A DNA stretch of 64,000 nt, taken from Cryptomeria japonica (taxonomy: Eukaryota > Streptophyta > Pinopsida > Cupressales > Cupressaceae). The stretch is taken from contig NC_081411.1 of NCBI RefSeq assembly GCF_030272615.1, positions 38,634,640-38,698,639 of the forward strand, given 5' to 3'. Below are positions 47,270 through 56,749 of this stretch, one piece after another. Numbering within the stretch: position 1 is the stretch's first letter; each line of letters opens with the position of its first letter. A program made the translations under genes and the position numbers. The notes beneath the pieces were generated by a model. That model searched no databases. It was given only the letters and a program-made list of their open reading frames with translations, and was not told the DNA's origin.

Positions 47270-48244
47270 GATGTTATTGCCTCTGATTATAATTGAATGT
47301 AGCATGTCTTTATGCAATTCTTATGATATTCTTGATTGATCTCTTTGATTACACTTTTCAATGATAATTAATATCATAAGTTTGATGTTGAAAACAATAT
47401 CCTAAGGACTTAATTCAAATTATTTTGCAAGCAAGTTGAAGAGTAAAAGTTAATTTATTTGAAAGTGTTAGTTTGAAAGTATGTTGCAAAGACAAAATGT
47501 AGTTTGAAAAAATAAATTTATGATTTGTTGTGTGGGTTGAAATGTGAAACTTTATTCACTCAAAGTCAAACACATTTGAGAAAGGTTAAAGACATCGAGA
47601 CAAAGTGTGTCAAATACCCAATGTAATATTCATTCAAAAAATAGTCTAAAGTTATAATTTCTTTATGATCTTTAATTGCATGATAATTAATATTCTAGAT
47701 CTTGATTTTCATTAGAACATCTTAAGTATTCAATTTCAAATGTTAAGCATTTAACTAATAAGTAAACATATAAAATTCTAAAAAGATCAATTCAAAGACC
47801 AGATTTTTAATCTAAATGAGATGATATGATAATAAAGATGATTATGAGAAGAAAAATAGATATAAAACTACTTAAATATGAAAATTTATAATCTAGACTA
47901 TTGAGTCCCAACAATTTGAAATTGATTCAAATCTAGACTATTGATTAATCAATATGTCCTGATTGAATTGTTCATAATTAAATAAAAATAGATTACTATA
48001 AAATATATAATCAAATATTACAAAAATTAATCTAAAATTATATATTCACAATCACATAAACTTATTAAATAAAATATAATATTTTTTAATAAAATGAGAA
48101 AGACCCCAAACCATTACAATTAAAAAAACCATCGAAACATTGTTGCAGAACAAAACAACAAGATTATCTTAAAGTAACAAAAACAACAACACAACACAGG
48201 AGAACCCAAACATTCCAAATCAGCCTACTATACAAGAATTAGAA
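47270..48244. repeat. Upstream arm of the segmental duplication (C side)
   Basis: Counterpart of 24455-25470. It begins near GAATGTAGCATG and continues through AACCCAAACATTCC into the conserved promoter block of the SDR units, which is then interrupted at 48245. Confidence 0.8.
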
Positions 48245-48576
48245 CCTAGAAGTGACTGTAAAACTGAGAAAAACAGTCTAAAAAGCTAAATGATGACCAA
48301 AAAAAAAAATTCAATAAACAAAATAATAAATACTTGCAGCATTACAAATTTACATATAGAAAAAGACTAAAAACAACTCTGTATTTATCTCAAATTACAA
48401 AAGAAAAAAATCAAAGCAGTTTATGGAGAAGCAGTGCTCAATACAGTATTGAGCACATCACATAAAAAACAAAAACTAACTAATAAAAGATTGATGGCAA
48501 TCCACCAATGGGAAAAACAAAAATCTCTATCTATAGTAGATAAGGATGGCTAGCCGATGAGGATGACTACGGATGA
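48245..48576. mobile_element. 332-bp insertion in the promoter of SDR copy C
   Basis: Copies B and B' are continuous here (AGAGTTAGAAACTGAGTTTTC), but C is interrupted. The insert is flanked by 8-bp direct repeats AATTAGAA at 48237-48244 and 48577-48584. About 28 further unmatched bases follow before CTGAATTTTCTAGG resumes at about 48616. The insert holds a perfect palindrome with 11-bp arms at 48434-48456 (GTGCTCAATAC, A, GTATTGAGCAC). An 8-bp target duplication suits a hAT-type MITE, but clear terminal inverted repeats are not seen. Confidence 0.6.
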
Positions 48577-48796
48577 AATTAGAAACAGTTGCTCCAGTGA
48601 CAACAACAAGACAAACTGAATTTTCTAGGTTTAGAGAGATTGGCTCCTTCTTGTCGCGTACAACAAACAGTCCAAGAATAAACAAATTTATGCGAGAACC
48701 TTTAAATAATTTGTACATATCATCTCAGAGCTTGCGATCATTTTAGATGCTACTAGTCTTCACTAAAAAATGGTCATAGGTTACATGTCCCCTATA

Positions 48797-49863
48797 ATGC
48801 CGGCTCTTGGAAAGCGAATACTTGAGAGGTTTCTTTCCTTTCTAACTTTGAACATTGTTCAGGGTTTTAACGAGCTGATATAAAAATGTTTTCTGCATGC
48901 CTTCAAGTTCATTAATCATCATATATGCTGATTTTACTTTCATAAACATCTCTGTTTGGCTGTCAATGCCAAATTTTAATAATATCATAGGCACATAGAA
49001 ACAGAGACGGGAAACTATCATGAACAATTTTTTTTCGAGGTCTATTTAGAAATAATATTGTATTTGTTAAATGCAGACTACAAGGCAACGTTGCAATAAT
49101 CACAGGCGGATCGGGCGGCATTGGGGAGGCTGCTGTTCGGCTATTTGCAAATCATGGAGCGAAAGTCATTATTGCAGACATTGCAGATGAGGCTGGTCTG
49201 AAAATCGCTGAATCCCTTTCTTCCTCAGCGACATATATCCACTGTGATGTGACAAAAGAGAAAGATGTAAGTGCAGCAGTGGATTTGGCCATGGAAAAGC
49301 ACGGAAAGCTTGACATAATGTATAACAACGCAGGAGTTCTGAAAGTCGAGAAAGCAAGCGTGGGAGAGAATGATATGGAGGATTTCGAGCGAGTGATGAA
49401 CATAAATGTAAAAGGAGTAATGCATGGAATTAAGCATGCGGCTCGCGTTATGATCCCTAAGAGAAAGGGCAGCATTATCTCAACGGCTAGTGTTGCAGGA
49501 ATAGTAGGAGCAGCTAGTCCTTATTCCTACACAGCCTCCAAACATGCCGTCATTGGGCTGACTAAGAATGGTGCAGCAGAATTGGGAAAATATAGTATAC
49601 GAGTGAATTGTGTTTCCCCTGCTTTAGTTGCCACAGATCTGGTACTGAATTATGCTGGATTGACCCCTTCACCAGAGGCAAAGGCCCAGTTGGAGGCAGC
49701 GGCTCAGATGGTAGTGCCCTTGAAGGAAACCATTCTTAAAGCAGAGGATATTGCAATGGCTGCTTTGTATCTGGCTAGTGATGAATCCAAATATGTGAAC
49801 GGTCACAATATAGTGGTGGATGGGGGAGTAACTGTCGCAAACAACTGTTGGGGATTGTATTAG
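48797..49863 (+). CDS. SDR copy C: open exon 2 with replaced first exon (possibly a pseudogene)
   Basis: Exon 2 (49077-49863, 787 nt) is fully open and carries all SDR motifs (TGGSGGIG, IIADI, NNAG, STAS, YTASK). It is about 92% identical to copy B over the last 204 residues. The ancestral exon 1 with its ATG is missing: relative to B, sequence from just after AATACT to just before the donor AG|GT is deleted. The donor survives at 48829. A new ATG at 48797, inside the old TATA region (CTATAATGCC instead of CTATAAAGCC), reads MPALGKRILE to the donor in the correct phase. Splicing would then give 272 aa. The old TATA would place transcription start after this ATG, so use of the new exon requires an upstream start site. 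The promoter is also split by a 332-bp insertion. It could be a recent pseudogene. Confidence 0.65.
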
Positions 49864-50386
49864 ATAACATTGAATTTCTTGTAAAGTGCTAGAGTGGAGA
49901 AGATATGATGGGAAATTTGTAAGAGAAGTTGTAAACCTAAAGTAGTTGTTCTATAACTTCTCAAATCAATGAGTAAGTCCTATTTAATTTTCAAATTAAT
50001 CTCAAATATAATGGTACAATCTATTATAAAATAAAGGCGATGATAGAATGGTACATCATGAAACTTTAGATGATGTAAATAACAAAGAGAAAGTTGTATT
50101 GTATTGCTCGATTGACGTGTATAGGGTTTATGTGGATTGAAAAACAAATTTCAAAAGAGTGAAGTTCAAATATAAAATATTAAAGTTAAGTAGTTAAAAG
50201 AAATAGTTTTAAGCGGGGTGACTAATTATCACTATCAATTGACTCTAAGTCAATGTGTTTTTCAATTTATTTAAATAATACTTTTCTATCATATAACCTT
50301 TTGTAAATGGACAATTTTACTTTATCATAGTCAACATATGGACATAAGTGAACATTTAAGTTAATTGCTGGGTTGAACACTTTGTT
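49864..50386. repeat. Downstream arm of the duplication behind copy C
   Basis: This stretch aligns with 26741-27200, sharing GTTGTAAACCTAAAGT, TCAATGA and TTAATTG-G-TGAACA. No other gene is seen. Confidence 0.75.
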
Positions 50387-51121
50387 TTTTATTAAAGGAA
50401 AACCAATCTTTGAGCGGAATCGAAACCCCAAATAATAGGTTTTGAAGGGACCCAAAACTCTTAGATTTAACTAGGATTTGGATGCCAGTCGAAAGCCAAC
50501 ACAACCAAAAGAAGAGATAAGCTAACTAACCTAAGAGAAAATCCTTACAAAATCTGCTGGCAACACAACCTAAGCCTTTAGATGAAGTCCATAGAATCCC
50601 ACATCCAAACATTAGGGATTTTTCGGGTTCCCCTACCCATATACAGAAAAATCAGGCAGCAAAAGGGTAAGCAAAAGGATAGCCTGACCCTTAACCAAAA
50701 ACTATAACAATCTAAGTCGGGCCCTTCAAATCTGTCAGCATCTATCCATATGTAAGATAGGAGTTTTGAAAGGCTCCTCTAACCTTAAATTTGGGTTTTA
50801 ACATGGCTCCCAAAATGCTCCCCTAACCTTTGATTTGGATTTTAAAATGGCTCCCAAAACCACCAAAAGCTGAACCGAAACATGGGGGTTTTGAAAGGCT
50901 CCCCTAACCTTCAAAATGGGTTTTGAAATGGCTCCTAAAACCACAAGGATGAAGCCAACAACTTTGAAGCATTTGATAGCTGCACCTCTAACAACAAAAC
51001 ATCTATCCACAATAGGATAGGAGCACCCAGACTGCACCACAACACCCAACTCCAAACTCATAGCCAAACAGGGTTTTAAAATGACTCCTTTAGTCTTGTT
51101 CTAGATCAAAAAGATAGGGGA
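50387..51121 (-). mobile_element. Short non-LTR retroposon insertion behind copy C
   Basis: A 735-bp block bounded by 13-bp direct repeats TGAACACTTTGTT (50374-50386 and 51122-51134). The B arm is uninterrupted here (GAACAAATTGTTGGAATAG at 27199). It reads on the minus strand with its 3' end at left (minus-strand end TTTAATAAAA). It belongs to the same family as 4214-6001: both contain AGGTTTTGAAGGGACC near the 3' end. The interior repeats phrases such as TTTTGAAAGGCTCCCCTAACC and AATGGCTCCCAAAACCA. No protein is recognised. Confidence 0.8.
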
Positions 51122-51275
51122 TGAACACTTTGTTGTTGGAATAGAAATTTAAACTTTAGATTTATATTAACAAGAACTTAGTAATTGTGTATTTAATTAT
51201 TTTTTTAAATTCATTTTTAAATTTAAAGTTTTTCAGTCATGTCCTTAAATGTATTATTTAGGTTTTAAATTTGAT

Positions 51276-53536
51276 CTTTTGATTAGATAAAAGATGTGAT
51301 AGGCGCATTACTAACAAATAAAGTAAAAAGTGGGAGAGGGCCTATACCCTTATAAAGCCAAGAAAACCTCACTAGCTGTAAAATCACTTGATACCAATAA
51401 AAGACAACTCATTTTTGAGAGATGACTTTTGAGAAGGAAAAAGTGTCCCAAACCCTCAATTGGTTGTCTCTATCAGAACAAACAGGTTTAAGAAATCACC
51501 ATGAACAAAGAACCAAATAGTAACCCTTGCACTAGCTAACCAGTGAAGGAAGAAAAAAATGAAAAAATGGTTTTGAAAGACACCCTAAAACCTTAGACCT
51601 CCATTCAAAAAGATAAATAATAGAAAAGTAAGAGACGACAAAGGTCTCATAAACTAGTATTTTTGGAAGGCACCTAGAAAAACCCAAAAAAGATGGATTA
51701 CGTAGTCTCTCCAAACAATCACCAAGTAGAGTAGTGAAGGGGAGGACTAGAACATACAAACTCAAAGGATTTTGAAAGGCATCCTTTAACCTTGAACTAG
51801 TTTTGATATGCACACATAAACTTTTGAAGTAACATAACCAGCTAACATCATTGCCAGAAACCAAAAAAACAAAACAAAACGAAACCCTAACAAAAAAACC
51901 ATCCCATAGGAACAATAGGGTTTGAATATTCCTCAAAAGCCACCTCAATAGAATTCTAAACAAGATTCATAGCAACATTGCTCACACTAGCATTCACCTC
52001 TAAAGGAACAACAACAGTGAAAAGCGTAACAAGGTCCTTCACAAAATCCACCAAACCACTAAACTATAGTCCATACCTCGATAGATGATATAACATAGAG
52101 AGATAGTGAAAGCAACCAAAGCCCTTTCGACAGAGAGGAATCGTAGGCCACATAGAAGGAGAAAACTTCTTACCTTCTATTTTCCATACTCGACAACTTA
52201 TACATCTTGAATGCATAGAATGTTAGTTTGTTAGTTTGTTAGCTTGGACAACTGTTTGCCCATTTGCTAAATAATTAGTAAATAATTGTTTACTAACAAA
52301 TGTAGTTAGAGTTCAAATAATTTTTATTAATTATTTGACTCTTTTTAAGAAACTTCTGGCAACCAATTTGGTTAGGGTTGTTTAGTTGTTCTTAATCTCA
52401 GCTGTTGATTGAGAATTAATCTCGGTTGTTGGTTTTCCAACAAGAGTAGTATATAAGGGGGTCAGGGGGCATCTGGAAAACAATGAATGAATTGTGTGAA
52501 GAACTTGCAGTGTTAGCAAGGGCGCAGTGATAGTGTTGGGATAGTAGCGAGGTGGAATCTCAGTAGGAGAAATTGGGAGGTCGCCGAAGCTCTGCCAGTA
52601 ACAGGCAAGCAGTATTTGTATCTCTTGATTTGCTATAGTTAATATATATTCCTCATCTATAGTACTGGTTTTCCCTTCGGGGTTTTTTTAGGGACAATTG
52701 TCCAAAAATATTGTGTTCATTGTGTTGCACATTTATATGAGTTTGTGAAATTACAGTTATGTTATTTTCCAATATTTGTTGCTCAAATAATCTATCAAAG
52801 ATAGGAGGATAATAATCAGTAATTGTAATAGATTTTTTACAGCCCACACCCTGAAGCCAAACATAAACCATAGCCCTATGAACCCAACACAAACATAGAC
52901 AAAATTCAAGGTAGGAAGCCACCTCTAGGGATAAGCACTAGCTTCCAAGTCTCTCCAAACATGGGAGGAAAAATAGGGCCGATGTGCCATCCAAAGCCTA
53001 GTCAGCAAATGCCTCCCAACGAGTAGATACAAATCTAAATACACGGTAAAACAAGGAGATGGAAGGTGTCCCTTCAACCACCAATTGCGAATAACCATGA
53101 CCAGGCTATTGACCAGAGGTAAATGGGTTTAGCTTGTCCAAAATGAAGCCTAAAACAGGGGCAAAGCAACAACCAAGGGTCGTAGATCCTAGAAATAGGA
53201 GGAAAATCTTGTAGCTAGCAGGAACCACCATCTATCCAACAACCTGATGCACATGAAGTTGAATAGAGGCCTGTAAAGAAAAAACATCGAAACCCCAAAA
53301 AGGAAACAAAAGAAACATCTTGCTATAAGGAAGCCCAAGCTAGGAGAAAAGAAAAAGCGTTGATCATTGATCGAAAAAAGATAGCACATTTGGCTATCAT
53401 AACGATAAGCTCCTTACCAATATCCTCTTCCTCATTGCCCCCATCCTTTGCAACCTCCCCTATAACATATTCACCTCCAAGAACCCTAGTTTTACTCCTA
53501 CTCTCCATCCAAGAAATGTCTTGCATTTTATGATAT
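51276..53536 (-). mobile_element. Second non-LTR retroposon insertion behind copy C
   Basis: A 2.26-kb block bounded by 14-bp direct repeats GTTTTAAATTTGAT (51262-51275 and 53537-53550). The site is single and empty in the B arm near 27335. The minus-strand 3' end reads TTTTATCTAATCAAAAG, close to the end of the 4214-6001 element, and phrases such as GGTTTTGAAAGGCATCC are shared. It is itself interrupted by an LTR at about 52221-52841. Open frames inside (51532-51963, 53189-53389 minus) match nothing known. Confidence 0.75.
52221..52841 (+). repeat. Probable solo LTR (copia-type) nested in the retroposon
   Basis: It begins TGTTAGTTTGTTAG, has a TATA box (GTATATAAGGGGG near 52450), and has a GGTTTTCCCTTCGGGGTTTTT stretch typical of the R/U5 region of plant copia LTRs near 52667. 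The right end (ACA at 52841) is uncertain and no 5-bp target duplication was found. No internal region is attached, consistent with LTR-LTR recombination. Confidence 0.5.
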
Positions 53537-53661
53537 GTTTTAAATTTGATGTTTACATGTTCATATTTGGGAATATTTTGCTATAAAATGCAATCAAAAT
53601 TTTATAAAGACTATGTCCTACAAAATAAGAAATTTGCATAGACTATCAAAATATGTATAAG

Positions 53662-53798
53662 TTGTACAACCTGAGTTGGCCTAGTGGTGGAGAACTTGTG
53701 CTCTTAAAAGAGAGGTCACAAGTTCAAATCCCAAAGGGGGTAGGGTATGTACATCTTATCAGCTTCGGCCTATTACCGATCAAAAAAAAAAAAAAAAA
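53662..53798 (+). mobile_element. tRNA-derived SINE with poly(A) tail
   Basis: It has a Pol III A-box-like TGGCCTAGTGG at 53677-53687 and a B-box-like AGTTCAAATCC at 53721-53731, then an unrelated body and an A18 tail. It is flanked by 9-bp direct repeats ATGTATAAG (53653-53661 and 53799-53807). The homologous site in the B arm (near 27443) is empty. The spacing of the boxes (about 35 bp) is right for a tRNA-derived promoter. It is not a functional tRNA gene because no cloverleaf closes. Confidence 0.9.
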
Positions 53799-53807
53799 AT
53801 GTATAAG

Positions 53808-54650
53808 ATAATTTTGATCTATTTAGTTTTTATATAGTTCTATTTATAAAAAATATGTTCTAAGATTTAAAGAAAGAATTTGAGTAAGTATTTGCTATAA
53901 AAATATTCCTTGATAAATAAAAATATGCATCAAACTTAGGTCATTTATCAACATGATTTTTTTTTGAGATGTCATAAAAATATTAGATGTACATTTGTAC
54001 TCTCAAGTCATATTTTATCGCTACATGCATGTTTTTAAGATTATGTGTGGCACACACCTTGCAAGTCATAATGTTGACAATATTTTATTATTTAATATTT
54101 GGTCTATTTTATACTTTGATCATTATGTCATATGTAAAACTTGGTAATTATCTGTCTAAACATAATTTTAAAATAATTTCTTGTGATAAGAAACATGTTA
54201 GAACATTTATGAAAAATGGTCTACGAGATGTAAAGACATAAGAACATGATAGTAAGAAGTGAAGAATTGGTTCCTCTGAATTTTGGTCATTATTTTGACA
54301 TGTAATAAGTATATATGACTTTATATGAAGTGCATGATAGCATCATTAATGATGTGTAATAGTTGGTTTTTCTTTTAAGGCTTTGGTGATTTATTATCTT
54401 ATCCTATACTAAGTTCTTTTTATTTTGTAATGAAGTTGGATGCCCAAATTCATGAAAAAAGTCTAAATATTGTATAAGATACTTGTAACTCTTTGACACA
54501 TGTTATAAGGTCTCAGTTGCATGTTAGATAATTTAGTCATGGCATTAGCACTTGATTTACATTACCATTTAGGATGTCTTGAATTTCGATTCTCGATTTA
54601 TGAAAATTTTCAGATAGTGATAAAAGAAAAACTAAAACATATATGATGTG
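53808..54650. repeat. Distal downstream arm (segment X), C side
   Basis: Counterpart of 27460-27535 plus 29500-30225, here without the 2-kb element that interrupts the B arm. An open frame at 53987-54241 is not conserved in B and is not a gene. Confidence 0.75.
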
Positions 54651-56255
54651 TTTAGAGACCATTTCAATTCATTGGGATGATTGTTCCCTTCCAATTTCAA
54701 CATTGTGGGATGAGTAGTTATTAGATATTGTAGGGTTATTTGATACATCAAACCCCTCACACATTAAGGACATGATTTAGGATATTTCATTCATTTTTGA
54801 TGGAATCTTGAGCATTCATGTCATCTCATCTTCACTAATTCATTTTGAGGTTGTTCACAAAGTATCTTCAAAATTCTTTTTATTTTCTTAAATTTCTTTG
54901 GCATATCTTGATTCAAACATATGGATATTTGACAAGTCTTCCATGGAAAACCTCGTGATACTATTCCTTCCATCTCCTTTTATGGATTTTCTTCCACCTT
55001 GTTCATTAGATCTATTTCATCCCTAGGGGAGGAACATAGTTTGACACTCTTGGATCATCATAAGAATTCATCTTCAATAATTCATCATTAGCATTGACAC
55101 TTATTAATTATAATTTAATGCATTGTCTCTTCTATTCTATCCTATTGGGTGAAATTAATTGTACTTATTTGACTGACTTGGTACTTTAGAGGACATGTTG
55201 AGTCATTCATTCTTGTCACATGTATTCTTTTATATTTCTTTTCTCTTCTTAAGATAGGAGTTTTCTCCAACTAATTTTTTCTTTGTTCCTCTAGTTGTGA
55301 TAGTTTCCAATGGTTTGCACATGGATACCTAATTAGGACTTTGTTTTGGGACCCATTCATGTTTATATTCATCATTAGTTGTTTAGTGTATCCCTAAGTC
55401 GATATGAAATGGGTGTTGGGGCAATTATGATATTATTTAATTAAATATATAATTAATTCTTATATTAGTTTATTTAGTTAAGCTAAACTTAGGTTCTTTT
55501 TACCTTTTATTAGAATAGGCTAATAATAGCTAATGTTATATCATTCATTATAATTGTGACATGCTTGAAATTAGCTTATTCAATCTTCATTTAGGATTAC
55601 ATCTAGGTTTTTATTAATCATTTTGACATGGACTCATTTAATCATTGTAGTCATAATCTTTTGTGCACTAATACATTTCTTAGGTCATTGAGAAAATATA
55701 TCTTTCTTGATCTCCATTTCATATGGGGTTTTTCTTGTAGGTGATTCATGGGCTTGTAGAGTTGAACAAATAACTCCAACAAGATAGAGTAGAACAAATA
55801 TTTTTCCTTCTTATCAATAAATTTTAAACATTTATTTTCTTGTCAAATTTATAGTTAAGTTCACTTTTCCTTTAATAATTTAGAATTAATTTATGTATAT
55901 GTTTGTATAATATTCCCAACTACATTTTCTAGTATATTTTCTTATTATTACTATTTTGTTGATTTACTTATAGAGAGTTATCTTGCACATATATATACTT
56001 ATTAGTTACTATGTTTGAAGTTATTATTGATATTATTGGAGTATCTCACTATTTAATCCTAACATCATCCTAAGAAAATATGCGAGTATTTGGACATTAA
56101 TTTGAGATATTTTCTCTACCCCTTCTTCCTAAAGAAACTATTTTATTTAATGACCTTTAACCAATTCTAATCTATCCTTCCAAATTAACAAGAAGTAATA
56201 CATAATCTATTATCCATGAACTAAACATTTTGACCTAATCTCAGCCCCTTAGTCA
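54651..56255. other. AT-rich region, nothing recognised
   Basis: No coding sequence is visible. A TGTTGGGGCAATTATG stretch near 55411 could start an LTR, but there is no matching end or target duplication. Confidence 0.4.
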
Positions 56256-56259
56256 CTCA

Positions 56260-56680
56260 TTGTGGATGAACCTTGCAATTTAGGAATTATTCTATTTTTT
56301 AGGTCTTTAATTTATAACAGTGTTTTAAAAACTTAATACGACAATCTTGATTATGCTTTATCCATGTCTGATCTATATATACTTCCCTTTGAGATAAAAT
56401 GGTTGCCTACCAATATATGTACCCTTTTATTTATTTTCAAACACTAATTAAATAAAGTATTCTTAGAATCGAAGAGAAAAAATATAACTCCAAATCTTCA
56501 AATAAAAAATGTCATTCTAATAGAAAAATAAGTATTGTAACTCGTGTATTAAACTCAAAATTATTTGTAATGTAAATAAATGACAATTTTCAATAGTTTT
56601 GATATAAAATAGAGAATTATTCAGATAATGTGTTTATCCTTTTGGAAACCACCAATATTAATATTAAGGTTATTGACTTT
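56260..56680. repeat. Downstream segment Y, C side
   Basis: This aligns with 22735-23130 behind the B' exon. The shared sequence includes TGGATGAACCTTG, CTTTGAGATAAA, GTAATGTAAAT and TAAAATAG. Confidence 0.7.
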
Positions 56681-56749
56681 AAAAGATAAAATCTATTAGA
56701 TCACATGCAATGCATGAATTTTTTTTTATTAATCAAGAAATAAATGGAG

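Noticed and set aside
49249-49863. A shortened SDR C starting at GTG in exon 2
   Set aside because: Plant nuclear genes do not normally start at GTG, and this start would delete the cofactor-binding loop. The upstream exon explanation fits better.
53677-53731. A tRNA gene
   Set aside because: A and B boxes are present, but no cloverleaf or acceptor stem forms. The poly(A) tail and target duplications show a SINE.
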